The notes: generated by a model not told the origin, from the letters alone. A DNA stretch of 64,000 nt from Porphyrobacter sp. (GCA_016125555.1 WGLN01000008.1:124001-188000), one strand, 5' to 3'. Positions 41,428 through 50,599 are shown, numbered from the stretch's first letter. A program made the numbers and translations.

Positions 41428-42156
41428 ATGAAGGAACGGCATGCTCCCGAATGGCTGACGCGGTGGGAATATGCCCATCGCGGGCTGCACGGACCGGGCG
41501 TGCCGGAAAACTCGCTCGCGGCCGCCGCGGCAGCCATCGCGGCCGGCATGGGAATCGAGTGCGATGTCCAGCGCAGCCGTGACGATCACCCGATGGTGTT
41601 CCACGATTGGGAGCTCGGGCGGCTGACAGGGGAGGCGGGGGAGACCGAGCACCGCACGGCGGACGAACTCGAGGCGCTCGTGCTGCTCGGCACCGATCAG
41701 CACCCCGTCCGGCTGGCGACATTCCTCGATGTCGTGGGCGGCCAAGTGCCGCTGCTGATCGAGATCAAGTCGAAGCGCGGCTATGATGTCGAGTGGACCT
41801 GCATCGTCGTCAGCCGGTTGCTCGACACTTATTCCGGGCCGCATGCGGTGATGAGTTTCGACCCCCTCGTTGCCCGCTGGTTCCGCCGCCATGCGCCGCA
41901 AACGGCCTGCGGCCTTGTCATGCGCGAGGACGGGCGCGGCGATACGCAGACCGCATGGCGGCGCCGGCTGGCGCTGTGGGTCGCGAAGCCCGATTTCCTC
42001 GCCTATCATGTTGCGGCGCTGCCGAGCCACTGGGTGGCGGGCCTGCGCGCGCGGGGGCTGCCGGTGCTGACCTGGACCGTCAACTCACCCGAAGCGCGGG
42101 CGCGGGCGCTGACCGATGCCGATGCGCTGATCGCGGAAGGGGAGGGGCTGGCGTGA
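41428..42156 (+). CDS. Glycerophosphodiester phosphodiesterase
   Basis: A 242-residue GDPD-fold enzyme that splits glycerophosphodiesters to glycerol-3-phosphate. HRGLHGPGVPENSLAA carries the catalytic His and the PENS motif; ECDVQRSRDDHPMVFHDWEL carries the metal ligands (E-x-D) and second His. There is no signal peptide, so it is cytoplasmic, like UgpQ. It overlaps the next gene by 4 bp (GTGA). Confidence 0.9.
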   Translation: MKERHAPEWLTRWEYAHRGLHGPGVPENSLAAAAAAIAAGMGIECDVQRSRDDHPMVFHDWELGRLTGEAGETEHRTADELEALVLLGTDQHPVRLATFLDVVGGQVPLLIEIKSKRGYDVEWTCIVVSRLLDTYSGPHAVMSFDPLVARWFRRHAPQTACGLVMREDGRGDTQTAWRRRLALWVAKPDFLAYHVAALPSHWVAGLRARGLPVLTWTVNSPEARARALTDADALIAEGEGLA

Positions 42157-43292
42157 GCGACCGCGAGCTCATCGTCCGCCTCGCGCCCTCGGTCGGCAGC
42201 TTCGGGCGCGACGCCTGGAACGCGCTGGGCGGCAAGGACAACCCCTTCGTTTCCCACGAATTCCTGACCGCGATGGAGGATTCCGGATCGGTTGGGCCGG
42301 GCACCGGGTGGGAGCCCGCACCGATCTGCATCACCGATTCTGAAGGGCAATTGCTGGCGGCGATGCCCTCCTACGCCAAGGGCCATTCCCAAGGCGAATA
42401 TGTGTTCGATCACAGCTGGGCCGATGCCTGGCACCGGGCGGGCGGGCGCTATTATCCCAAGCTCCAGATCGCCGCGCCGTTCACGCCTGCAACGGGGCCG
42501 CGTCTGCTGCTGTCCGACCCGGCGCTGGCGCCGCACCTGCTCAAAGGTGCCGAGGCCGTGTGTCTTCAGAACGGCATGTCCTCTGCCCACGCGACCTTCA
42601 TCGATCCGGCGCAACTGCCGCTGTTCGAAGAGGCCGGCTGGCTGCCGCGCTCGGATATCCAGTTCCACTGGTTCAACCGCGATTACAATAGCTTCGGCGA
42701 TTTCCTCGCCGCGCTCTCATCGCGCAAGCGCAAGGACCTGCGCAAGGAGCGCGCTGCGGCGGTCGAGGGGCTGACCATTCGCCAACTGAGCGGCAGCGAC
42801 ATCCGCGAAGAGCACTGGGACGCGTTCTGGGTGTTCTATCAGGACACCGGCGCACGGAAATGGGGGAGCCCCTACCTGACGCGCGAGGCCTTCAGCCTGC
42901 TGGGCGAGCGCATGGGCGACCGGATCGTGCTGATCCTCGCCTATGATGGCGACGCGCCGATCGCGGGCGCGCTCAATTTTCTTGGCAGGGATGCGCTCTA
43001 CGGGCGCTACTGGGGCTGCACCCGCGAGGTGCGCTTCCTGCATTTCGAGCTGTGCTACTATCAGGCGATCGACATCGCCATCGCGCGCGGCCTTGCGCGG
43101 GTCGAGGCGGGAGCGCAGGGCGGACACAAGCTCGCCCGGGGCTACGAACCGGTGCAGACCTGGTCGGCGCATTGGATCGCGGACCCGGGCTTCCGTTCGG
43201 CAGTGGCCGATTTTCTCGAGCGCGAGCGGGCGGGCGTGGCCAGCGACCAGCTCTATCTCGGAGAGCGCACCCCGTTCCGGAAGGACGGCTGA
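42153..43292 (+). CDS. FemAB-like / GNAT family N-acetyltransferase (DUF482)
   Basis: A 379-residue protein of the DUF482 peptidogalycan biosynthesis/FemAB-like family. Marks are GKDNPFVSHEFLTAMEDSG, YAKGHSQGEYVFDHSWADA, RKDLRKERAAAV, and the C-terminal YYQAIDIAIARGL and GAQGGHKLARGYEP. These have two tandem GNAT-type folds. The role is not established. It starts with GTG at 42153, coupled to the phosphodiesterase stop. The upstream ATG frame from 41793 is shadow of that gene. Confidence 0.88.
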   Translation: MSDRELIVRLAPSVGSFGRDAWNALGGKDNPFVSHEFLTAMEDSGSVGPGTGWEPAPICITDSEGQLLAAMPSYAKGHSQGEYVFDHSWADAWHRAGGRYYPKLQIAAPFTPATGPRLLLSDPALAPHLLKGAEAVCLQNGMSSAHATFIDPAQLPLFEEAGWLPRSDIQFHWFNRDYNSFGDFLAALSSRKRKDLRKERAAAVEGLTIRQLSGSDIREEHWDAFWVFYQDTGARKWGSPYLTREAFSLLGERMGDRIVLILAYDGDAPIAGALNFLGRDALYGRYWGCTREVRFLHFELCYYQAIDIAIARGLARVEAGAQGGHKLARGYEPVQTWSAHWIADPGFRSAVADFLERERAGVASDQLYLGERTPFRKDG

Positions 43293-43299
43293 GCCGGGA

Positions 43300-43629
43300 T
43301 CAGGCGGCGCGACGACGCTCCTGTGCGAGCCATTCGCGGGCGCGGCGCTGGGCTTCGGCGATCTCGCGGGCGGTCATGTCGTCGGAAATGTCGGCACGGC
43401 AATGCGCAGCTTCCTCATGACCGCGCGCGGCCGCGAGGTTGAACCACTTGTGCGCCTCGACGAGATCGCATTCTGCGCCATTGCTGCCGGTAGAATAGGC
43501 CACGCCCAGATCGAAGCAGGCGCTTGCGTCCCCTTCGGCAGCCGCCGCCAGCCAGCGCGCCAGACCGAGATCGGCGATGACCTCGCGTGAAACATCGCTG
43601 CCCGTACCGGCGATCGAGATGAGTTGCAT
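43300..43629 (-). CDS. SEL1-repeat protein
   Basis: A 109-residue protein with one clear Sel1-like repeat (ACFDLGVAYSTGSNGAECDL, then VEAHKWFNLAAARGHEEAA), followed by a basic helix. Such repeats are protein-docking modules. The Erythrobacter genus has small Sel1 proteins of unclear role. It converges on the DUF482 gene 8 bp away. The 291-bp region upstream to dksA holds no further gene that I can support. Confidence 0.8.
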   Translation of the reverse strand: MQLISIAGTGSDVSREVIADLGLARWLAAAAEGDASACFDLGVAYSTGSNGAECDLVEAHKWFNLAAARGHEEAAHCRADISDDMTAREIAEAQRRAREWLAQERRRAA

Positions 43630-43920
43630 TTCTGGGTCCCCCCGTCATTCCCCGCGCCGCCCCCTGCGACGCTGTCTGACCCAAGAACTCCTCCATCATG
43701 GTCAATAATTGGTTAACGCCGCGCGGCCTTTGTGCTGGGGCCTGCCCTGAGCCGGTCGCTTTTGGGTCGGTGAAGCCGCCAAACACGCTTGTGTGGCTCG
43801 GGGGCCTTGCCTATAGCGCGGCCACAGCTTCGACTTGCCGGGGTCGAGGGGACCAATGAAAACGTTCAGGTGCCAACGCGCAACGGCCTTGCAAGCAGCT
43901 CTATGGGATTAGAGGGCGAC

Positions 43921-44379
43921 ATGGCATCTGCGGCTTCCGACGAAATCGATATCCTCGAGAAGGCCAAGCGCCTGATCGCCGAGGACTATGTCCCGAGCGA
44001 GGACGAGGAATACATGAACGAGCGGCAGCAGGCCTATTTCCGCATGCTGCTGATCGAGTGGAAGCGCTCGATCCATTCCGCCGCCGGTCAGACCCTGCAG
44101 TCGCTCGCCGACGGGCCGATCCGCGAAGCCGATCTCACCGATCGCGCCTCGAGCGAGACCGACTGGGGCATCGAACTGCGCACCCGCGACCGCCAGCGCA
44201 AGCTGGTCGCCAAGATCGATTCCGCGCTGCGCCGGCTCGACGAGGGCGAATATGGCTATTGCGAGGTGACCGGTGATCCGATCGGCCTCAGGCGCCTGAT
44301 CGCCCGCCCGGTGGCCACCATGACCGTCGAGGCGCAGGAAGCGCACGAGCGCCGCGAGAAGATTTCGCGCGACGACTGA
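43921..44379 (+). CDS. dksA: RNA polymerase-binding factor DksA
   Basis: A 152-residue transcription factor that works with ppGpp at the RNA polymerase secondary channel. The coiled-coil arm is in YMNERQQAYFRMLLIEWKRS, with the acidic tip later in RASSETDWG. The zinc region reads YGYCEVTGDPIGLRRLIARP followed by EAQEAHERREK; only one of the four usual cysteines remains, as in many alphaproteobacterial DksA proteins. ATG at 43921 was chosen; extensions to 43789 are unlikely. A hairpin follows the stop by 21 bp. Confidence 0.94.
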   Translation: MASAASDEIDILEKAKRLIAEDYVPSEDEEYMNERQQAYFRMLLIEWKRSIHSAAGQTLQSLADGPIREADLTDRASSETDWGIELRTRDRQRKLVAKIDSALRRLDEGEYGYCEVTGDPIGLRRLIARPVATMTVEAQEAHERREKISRDD

Positions 44380-44400
44380 TCCGTTAGCATCCCCGCCCGG

Positions 44401-44421
44401 CCTGTCCCGGCACGGGACGGG
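44401..44421 (+). terminator. Possible terminator after dksA
   Basis: CCTGTCCC (44401-44408) pairs with GGGACGGG (44414-44421) with one G-U and a GGCAC loop, followed by GTTTC only. It lies 22 bp after the dksA stop. The short T-run makes it a weak intrinsic terminator. Confidence 0.45.
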
Positions 44422-44570
44422 GTTTCACATGACGGGCGTCGAAAGCTTGCGATTCAGCCGCTATTTACCGCATTTCCCTAGGCCGAGATGACGCGCAGGA
44501 GCTCATGTCCTGGGCTGCATCGCGGTTTCCTCCCGGCGAAGGGCCGGGCGACTATGGAGGCGATCCTGAG

Positions 44571-44951
44571 ATGACGGGAGTAGAGACGCGGAGCGTATCG
44601 CGCGACAGCCTGTTCCTGTTGGCCGGCATTCGTGTCGAACAGGAGGCCGAAACGCATCGCGTGCGCGTGCGCAACCTCTCTGACGGCGGCATGATGGCCG
44701 AGGGCGGGCTCAAGGTGAGGCGCGGCCACCGGGTGGAGGTCGAGCTTCGCAATATCGGCGCCGTTGCGGGGAGTGTCGCCTGGGTGCAGGACAACCGCTT
44801 CGGCATCGCCTTCGATGAAGAGGTCGATTCGCAGCGCGCTCGCCGTCCGCTGCAGGGGGAAAGCCATCTGCCGGAAGCGGCGATCCTGAAGCCCGCCTGG
44901 ACGCATCGCGCGCCCCCGCCGCCCGATCCCGGCAAGCTGCGCAAGGTCTGA
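44571..44951 (+). CDS. PilZ-domain protein
   Basis: A 126-residue protein with a PilZ fold: RSVSRDS as the RxxxR part and VRVRNLSDGGMMAEGG as the (D/N)xSxxG part, both needed for cyclic-di-GMP binding. This suggests it responds to c-di-GMP. The C-terminus (about residue 90 on) is a Pro/Arg-rich tail. The ATG at 44571 follows GGAGG by 10 bp; an ATG at 44505 is less likely. Confidence 0.8.
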   Translation: MTGVETRSVSRDSLFLLAGIRVEQEAETHRVRVRNLSDGGMMAEGGLKVRRGHRVEVELRNIGAVAGSVAWVQDNRFGIAFDEEVDSQRARRPLQGESHLPEAAILKPAWTHRAPPPPDPGKLRKV

Positions 44952-45032
44952 TCGCCGCAGCCTGCCCCGCGGCGGGGCAATAAAGCCGAAGACACGCTGA
45001 CCCTCGCCTCGCAAGCTGCTAGGCAGGCGGCG

Positions 45033-46499
45033 ATGCGATTCTGGCGCGTGGTGCTCCTGTCTATGATGCTTGCCGCCTGCGGCCCCTCGACGGGCGGCGG
45101 CCCGATCGGCGTCGCGATCATCGGTGCGCCCGAAAGCCTGTTCCAGCAAGGTGTCCGACTCTCCCCCGCAGCGCAGCACCTGCGCGCGGCGACCTACGAG
45201 GGGATGGTCTCGCTCGACCCCGGCGGGCAGGTCGTTCCGGCCATTGCCGAACGCTGGATCGTCACCGATGACGGCCTGAGCTACATCTTCCGGTTGCGCG
45301 ACGGCACCTGGCCGGACGGGGAGGAGATCACAGCCACCGATATCCGCCGACTGCTGCGCGATTCGCTGAGACGGCTGCGCGGCACGGCGCTTGGCCTCGA
45401 TCTCGCCAAGGTCGCGGACATCCGGGCGATGACCGGGCGGGTCGTCGAGGTGCGCCTGTCCTCGCCGATGCCCGATTTCCTGCGCCTGATGGCGCAGCCC
45501 GAACTCGGCTTCGTCAAGAGCGGCAGCGGCGCAGGGCCGATGGTGATGTCGCGTGACGACGATGGCACTCTTGCCCGGCTCTCGGCCTTGCCGCCCGAAA
45601 CCCGCGGGTTGCCTGCCCGCGAGGACTGGGAGGCGGTGGCGCGGCCGGTGAATGTCGAGGCGCTCTCCGCGCGCGCTGCGGTCGCGGCTTTCTCGCGCGG
45701 GGACATCGATCTCGTGCTCGGCGGCAGCATCGTCGATTTCCCGCTCGCCGAAGCCGGGCCGCTGTCGCGCGGCACGATTCAGGTCGATCCCGCGCTCGGC
45801 CTTTTGGGACTGGTGTTCCGCGACGATGAGGGCCTGCTCGCCGATCCCGCGCGGCGCGAGGCGCTGTCGATGGCGATAGACCGCACAGCGTTGATCCAGC
45901 CCTTCGGGCTCGGCGGCTGGCAGGCGAGCACCTGGATCGTGCCGCCGGGCCTGTTCGCCGATGCACCCTATTCGGAGCAGCGTTGGCCGGAGCTTTCGCT
46001 CGAACAGCGCCGTGCGACCGCTGCCGCACGCGTCCGGGCGTGGGAGGCGGAGACCGGCAAGAAGGCGGAGGTCGCTGTCGGTCTTCCGCCCGGGCCAGGC
46101 AGCGATCTCCTGTTCCGCGAGCTGGCCCGCGCCTGGGCGAGCATCGGGGTGGCGGCGGTGCGCAAGGCACCCGGCGAGGGTGCTGCGCTCGAGCTGCGCG
46201 ACAGCCTCGCCCGCTACGGATCGGCGCGCTGGTATCTCAACCAGTTCAACTGCGGGCTGAAGGCCGGGCTGTGCTCGCCCGAAGCCGACGCGCTGGTGCG
46301 CGAATCGCTGACCGCGGAAGACCCGGCCGAGCGCGAGCGGCTGCTCGTCGAAGCGCACAGCGAACTGATTGCGCGCGAGGTCTACATACCGCTCGGAGCG
46401 CCGGTGCGCTGGTCGCTGGTGCGGGGCTCGCTCGCCAACTACCTCGCCAACCAATGGGGCCTTCACCCCTTGTTCCCGCTGTCCCAACCCACCACATGA
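45033..46499 (+). CDS. ABC transporter solute-binding lipoprotein (peptide/oligopeptide type)
   Basis: A 488-residue SBP_bac_5 family lipoprotein. The signal ends in the lipobox LAAC (VVLLSMMLAAC). The family signature region is LRAATYEGMVSLDPGGQVV, then YIFRLRDGTWPDGEEITATD. No permease or ATPase genes are adjacent, so it is an orphan binding protein whose ligand is unknown. Plasma-membrane attachment on the periplasmic side is expected. Confidence 0.87.
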   Translation: MRFWRVVLLSMMLAACGPSTGGGPIGVAIIGAPESLFQQGVRLSPAAQHLRAATYEGMVSLDPGGQVVPAIAERWIVTDDGLSYIFRLRDGTWPDGEEITATDIRRLLRDSLRRLRGTALGLDLAKVADIRAMTGRVVEVRLSSPMPDFLRLMAQPELGFVKSGSGAGPMVMSRDDDGTLARLSALPPETRGLPAREDWEAVARPVNVEALSARAAVAAFSRGDIDLVLGGSIVDFPLAEAGPLSRGTIQVDPALGLLGLVFRDDEGLLADPARREALSMAIDRTALIQPFGLGGWQASTWIVPPGLFADAPYSEQRWPELSLEQRRATAAARVRAWEAETGKKAEVAVGLPPGPGSDLLFRELARAWASIGVAAVRKAPGEGAALELRDSLARYGSARWYLNQFNCGLKAGLCSPEADALVRESLTAEDPAERERLLVEAHSELIAREVYIPLGAPVRWSLVRGSLANYLANQWGLHPLFPLSQPTT

Positions 46500-46511
46500 G
46501 GCGGGAAAGGA

Positions 46512-46931
46512 ATGCGAGTGAACCAGTCCCGTCCCCAGCCCATGACCTTCACGCTCCCCACCGGGACCGATGCCGCGGCGGTGCGCGCGCGGGTGGAGAT
46601 GATGGAGCGCCTGCTCGAACGCAGCTTCACCATACCCGGAACCAACTACCCCGTCGGGCTCGACGCGCTGGTCGGTCTGGTGCCGGTGCTTGGCGACATC
46701 GTGACGACTGCGATGGGCGCCTATATCGTTTGGGAGGCGCGCAACCTCGGCATCCCCAAGTGGAAGCTTGCGCGGATGGGCGCGAACGTGCTGTTCGACA
46801 CCGCGATCGGCGCGATTCCGCTGGTGGGCGATGCGGCGGACTTCCTGTTCCGCTCCAACAGCCGCAACCTGAAGATCATCCGCAAGCACCTCGACAAGCA
46901 CCATCCGCAGAGCCGGGTGATCGAGGCCTAG
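46512..46931 (+). CDS. DUF4112 membrane protein
   Basis: A 139-residue membrane protein. The DUF4112 pattern is FTIPGTNYPVGLDALVGLVP followed by GDIVTTAMGAYIVWEARNLG and a second helix pair with AIGAIPLVGDAADFLFRSN. Its function is unknown. It lies 12 bp after the binding-protein gene. The start may be the ATG at 46512 or the Met at 46542. Confidence 0.85.
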   Translation: MRVNQSRPQPMTFTLPTGTDAAAVRARVEMMERLLERSFTIPGTNYPVGLDALVGLVPVLGDIVTTAMGAYIVWEARNLGIPKWKLARMGANVLFDTAIGAIPLVGDAADFLFRSNSRNLKIIRKHLDKHHPQSRVIEA

Positions 46932-46967
46932 TTTCCTCGCGCGGCCCCAGCCGCTAGGGAGCGGGGC

Positions 46968-47759
46968 ATGGCGGACAAGGTTACCTACGCGAGCTATCTC
47001 GACCTCGATCGCATCCTCGCGGCGCAGCGCCCTGCGTCCGAGGCGCATGACGAACTGCTGTTCATCATCGTCCATCAGGCCAGCGAGCTGTGGCTCAAGC
47101 TGTGCCTGCACGAATTGGCCGCCGCGCGCGAATGTATCGAGCGCGACGATCTGCGCCCCGCTTTCAAGATGCTGGCCCGGGTGGCGCGCGCGCAGCAGCA
47201 GCTGATCCAGAGCTGGGATGTGCTCTCCACCATGACCCCGCACGACTATTCGGCGGTCCGCCCGCATCTCGGCGCATCCTCCGGGTTCCAGTCGGCGCAG
47301 TACCGGATGATGGAATTCATGCTCGGCGGACGCGAGGGCAAGCACGTCAAGCTGCACAGGGACAACGAGGACTGGGCCGAGCGGCTGGAGGCCGAGCGCG
47401 GGCGGGCGAGCCTCTACGACGCGGCGATCCGCCTGCTGGCGCGACGCGGCTTCACGATCGACGAGGAGGCGGTCGCACGCGATCCAGGCGCGCCCTACGT
47501 GCACAATGCCAGCGTCGAGGCAGCCTGGGCGGAGATCTACCGCGATCCACAGGCACATTGGGACCTCTACGAACTCGCCGAAAAGCTGGTCGATCTCGAA
47601 TACCACTTCCAGCGCTGGCGGTTCGGTCATTTGAAGACGGTCGAGCGGATCATCGGCTTCAAGCGCGGCACCGGCGGCACCCCCGGCGTGCCCTATCTCG
47701 AAGGCGTGCTCAAACAGGCCTTCTTCCCCGAACTGCTGAGCGTGAGGACCGCGATATGA
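46968..47759 (+). CDS. kynA: Tryptophan 2,3-dioxygenase
   Basis: A 263-residue heme enzyme that opens tryptophan to N-formylkynurenine. VTYASYLDLDRILAAQRPAS and HDELLFIIVHQASELWLKL are the opening signature, FQSAQYRMMEFMLG and LVDLEYHFQRWRFGHLKTVE carry the core, with the heme histidine in WRFGHLKT. TGGTPGVPYL is typical at the end. It overlaps kynU by 4 bp. No formamidase (kynB) is adjacent. Confidence 0.96.
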   Translation: MADKVTYASYLDLDRILAAQRPASEAHDELLFIIVHQASELWLKLCLHELAAARECIERDDLRPAFKMLARVARAQQQLIQSWDVLSTMTPHDYSAVRPHLGASSGFQSAQYRMMEFMLGGREGKHVKLHRDNEDWAERLEAERGRASLYDAAIRLLARRGFTIDEEAVARDPGAPYVHNASVEAAWAEIYRDPQAHWDLYELAEKLVDLEYHFQRWRFGHLKTVERIIGFKRGTGGTPGVPYLEGVLKQAFFPELLSVRTAI

Positions 47760-48979
47760 GCCCCGAGAGCCGCGCTGCCGAATTCGACGCCGCCGATCCG
47801 CTGGCGCCCTTCCGCGAGCGGTTCACGCTGCCCGAGGGGGTGATCTATCTCGACGGCAATTCGCTCGGCGCGCTGCCCAAGGCGACGCCCGAGGCGATGC
47901 GCCGGGTGATCGAGCAGGAATGGGGCGAGGGGCTGATCCGCTCGTGGAACAGCGCGGGCTGGTTTGCGGCGGCGGGCCGAGTCGGGGCGAAGATCGCGCC
48001 GCTTGTCGGCGCAGCCTCGCACGAGGTGATCGCCTGCGATTCGACCAGTGTGAACCTGTTCAAGCTGATCGCCGCCGCGCTCGCCATGCGCCCGGGCCGC
48101 AAGGTGATCCTGTCCGAGCCGGGCAACTTCCCGACCGATCTCTACATGATCGCAGGCCTGGAAGCGCAGGGGCTTGCGACACGGCGGCTGGCGGAGCGCG
48201 GCGCGATTGTCGACGCGCTGGACGATGACATCGCCCTGCTGATGCTCACCCATGTCCACTACAAGACCGGCGCGATGCACGACATGGCAGCGCTGACCCG
48301 CGCCGCGCACGAGGCCGGCGCACTGGTGCTGTGGGACCTGTCGCACTCGACCGGGGCCGTGCCGGTCTACCTCAATGGCACGAACGCGGATTTCGCGGTC
48401 GGCTGCGGCTATAAATACTTGTGCGGCGGGCCGGGGGCGCCGGCCTTCGCCTTCGTCGCCGAGCGGCATCATGCCAAGCTGAAACAACCGCTCACCGGCT
48501 GGTTCGGCCATGCTGCGCCCTTCGCCTTCTCCGACGATTACGCCGCTGCGCCCGGGATCGAGCAATTGCTGTGCGGCACCTCGCCGATCCTCGGGCTGGC
48601 GGCGCTCGAGGTGGGGGTGGACCTCATCGCGGAAATAGGCGTCGGGCGGCTTCACAAGAAGTCGCAGGCGCTTTCGGAGTTCTTCCTCGAATGTCTCGCG
48701 GCTCGCGGTGTGGCGCTCGAATGCGTCAGCCCATTGGACAGCGCCGCGCGCGGGAGCCAGCTGTCGTTCCACCACCCAGAGGCCTATGCGATCTGCCAGG
48801 CGCTGATCGCGCGCGGGGTGATCGGCGACTTCCGCGATCCCGACGTGCTGCGGCTGGGCTTCGCGCCCGCCTACCTCTCCTTCGCCAACATGGCGGAGGC
48901 GGCACGGCATCTCTCCGAGGTGGTGGCAAGCGGGGAGTGGCAGCGGCCCGGGTATAATCGGCGCGCAATCGTTACCTGA
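47756..48979 (+). CDS. kynU: Kynureninase
   Basis: A 407-residue PLP enzyme that splits kynurenine to anthranilate and alanine. It shows YLDGNSLGALPKATPEAMR, the CDSTSVNLFKLIAA segment and the PLP lysine in GCGYKYLCGGPGAPAF. The start ATG at 47756 overlaps the kynA stop, so tryptophan is probably degraded to anthranilate by the pair. The upstream open frame from 47090 is shadow of kynA. It ends 4 bp from the converging HNH gene. Confidence 0.96.
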   Translation: MSPESRAAEFDAADPLAPFRERFTLPEGVIYLDGNSLGALPKATPEAMRRVIEQEWGEGLIRSWNSAGWFAAAGRVGAKIAPLVGAASHEVIACDSTSVNLFKLIAAALAMRPGRKVILSEPGNFPTDLYMIAGLEAQGLATRRLAERGAIVDALDDDIALLMLTHVHYKTGAMHDMAALTRAAHEAGALVLWDLSHSTGAVPVYLNGTNADFAVGCGYKYLCGGPGAPAFAFVAERHHAKLKQPLTGWFGHAAPFAFSDDYAAAPGIEQLLCGTSPILGLAALEVGVDLIAEIGVGRLHKKSQALSEFFLECLAARGVALECVSPLDSAARGSQLSFHHPEAYAICQALIARGVIGDFRDPDVLRLGFAPAYLSFANMAEAARHLSEVVASGEWQRPGYNRRAIVT

Positions 48980-48982
48980 GGC

Positions 48983-49591
48983 TCACGCTTCCAGCTCGAC
49001 ATCCCAGTAGAGCCAGTCGCGCCAGGTCTCGTGCAGGTAATTGGGCGGGAACTGCTTGCCGTGCTGCTGCAACTGCCAGCTGGTCGGACGGATCGGCGAC
49101 TGGTGCACCGGCATCCCGGCCTGCTTCGGCGTGCGGCCGCCCTTCTTCATGTTGCACGGCGCGCAGGCGGTGATGATGTTCTCCCAGGTGGTGCGCCCGC
49201 CCAGACGGCGCGGGATCACGTGGTCGAAGGTGAGGTGTTCGTGGCTGCCGCAATACTGGCACTGGAAGCGGTCGCGCAGGAACACGTTGAAGCGGGTGAA
49301 GGCGGGAAACTCGCTCTGCTTCACATATTGCCGGAGCGCGATGACGCTCGGGATCTTCATGTCGAGGCTGGGGGAGTGCACTTCCCGGTCGTAACTGGCG
49401 ACAATGTCGACCCGATCGAGGAACACCGCCTTGATCGCGGTCTGCCACGGCCACAGGCTCAGCGGATAGTAGGACAGCGGGGTGTAATCGGCGTTGAGCA
49501 CCAGCGCCGGGCAGGCCGTGAGGTTGCGCGTCGGGTCTTCCTCGACCCCGCGGAACCGGGCGGCTTTCTCGATCAGTTCGGCGTTGAACAC
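48983..49591 (-). CDS. HNH endonuclease family protein
   Basis: A 202-residue protein with an HNH motif: FQCQYCGSHEHLTFDHVIPR, then GGRTTWENIITACAPCNMKK, giving two CxxC zinc pairs and the DH catalytic pair. The N-terminal LVLNADYTPLSYYPLSLWPW matches a widespread bacterial HNH family with no clear role. It is not next to a phage or restriction gene. Promoter and start lie in the 141-bp region shared with gluQRS. Confidence 0.88.
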   Translation of the reverse strand: MFNAELIEKAARFRGVEEDPTRNLTACPALVLNADYTPLSYYPLSLWPWQTAIKAVFLDRVDIVASYDREVHSPSLDMKIPSVIALRQYVKQSEFPAFTRFNVFLRDRFQCQYCGSHEHLTFDHVIPRRLGGRTTWENIITACAPCNMKKGGRTPKQAGMPVHQSPIRPTSWQLQQHGKQFPPNYLHETWRDWLYWDVELEA

Positions 49592-49662
49592 GTCTCGGCG
49601 TCCTCCCTGATTGACTGCATCCTGACCTGACAGGGCAAAGAGTCAAACCCGTGACAGGGTGG

Positions 49663-49712
49663 CTATCCACAGGGGCAAGCTGTGCAGGTGCTGTGGACGA
49701 CCTGTGGATAGC
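49663..49712. repeat. 12-bp inverted repeat with DnaA-box-like halves
   Basis: GCTATCCACAGG (49663-49674) and CCTGTGGATAGC (49701-49712) are perfect inverted arms, 26 bp apart, between the divergent HNH and gluQRS genes. Each arm contains CTATCCACA, one base from the TTATCCACA DnaA box. It could be a cruciform, an operator or a DnaA-binding pair. Confidence 0.55.
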
Positions 49713-49732
49713 GCAAGGAAAAGTCCTGTGGC

Positions 49733-50575
49733 ATGGCCGCGGCGATGAACCGGCCTTCTCCTCCCGTGACCCGTTTCGCGCCGAGCCCCAACGGGCCGCT
49801 GCATCTCGGGCACGCACTTTCGGCGATCGTTGCGCATGATCTGGCAAAGTCCGGGGGAGGGCGGTTCCTGCTCAGGATCGAGGATATCGACGGCCCCCGT
49901 TCGCGCCCCGAGCTGGCGGACGAGTTCCGCCGCGACCTTGCGTGGCTCGGGCTCGAATGGGAGGAGGTGCCCGCGCAATCGACCCGGATCGCGACCTACG
50001 CCGCCGCCGCCGAGACCTTGCGCGCGCGCGGGCTTATCTATCCGTGCACCTGCACCCGCAGCGAAATCGAGGCTGCGGGCGCGCGTCCCGGACTTGAGGG
50101 GCTGATCTACCCCGGCACCTGCAAGCATCGCGGGCTGGACCTTGCGCGCCCCGCGGCATGGCGGCTGGATAGCGCAAGGGCGCTGGCCGAGACCGGGCCG
50201 CTCGCATGGGAGGACGACCTCGCCGGGACGCAGGCGGTCGACCTTTCCGGCCTCGGCGATGTGGTGCTGGTGAGGAAAGACCTGCCCGCCAGTTATCACC
50301 TCGCGGTGACGCTCGACGATGCGGCGGACGGCGTGACGCTGGTGACGCGCGGGGCGGACCTGTTCGCCGCGAGCCATGTCCACCGCACGCTCCAGGCGCT
50401 GCTCGGCCTTCCGGTGCCGCGCTGGCACCACCATGCCCTGCTGACCGACGAGACCGGCCAGAAGCTCGCCAAGCGCCGCGGTTCACCCGCGCTGGCGGAG
50501 CGCCGATTGGCGGGCGAGGACGGGCGGATGCTTGCCGAACAACTGCGCTTGCGACATTTGCGACTTGGAACCTGA
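49733..50575 (+). CDS. gluQRS: Glutamyl-Q tRNA(Asp) synthetase
   Basis: A 280-residue truncated glutamyl-tRNA-synthetase paralogue that glutamylates the queuosine of tRNA-Asp. HIGH-like RFAPSPNGPLHLGHAL and the KMSKS-like QKLAKRRGSPAL are present, zinc cysteines lie in YPCTCTRSEIE and YPGTCKHR, and the anticodon-binding domain is missing. It relates to queC at 19 kb through queuosine. The start may be 49733 or the Met at 49745. Confidence 0.93.
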   Translation: MAAAMNRPSPPVTRFAPSPNGPLHLGHALSAIVAHDLAKSGGGRFLLRIEDIDGPRSRPELADEFRRDLAWLGLEWEEVPAQSTRIATYAAAAETLRARGLIYPCTCTRSEIEAAGARPGLEGLIYPGTCKHRGLDLARPAAWRLDSARALAETGPLAWEDDLAGTQAVDLSGLGDVVLVRKDLPASYHLAVTLDDAADGVTLVTRGADLFAASHVHRTLQALLGLPVPRWHHHALLTDETGQKLAKRRGSPALAERRLAGEDGRMLAEQLRLRHLRLGT

Positions 50576-50599
50576 GCCACAAGCGTCCATTTAGGGACC

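Noticed and set aside
43415..43786. A 123-codon minus-strand frame covering the Sel1 gene start
   Set aside because: It overlaps the Sel1-repeat gene in another frame and turns Arg-rich; the Sel1 frame has a recognisable repeat.
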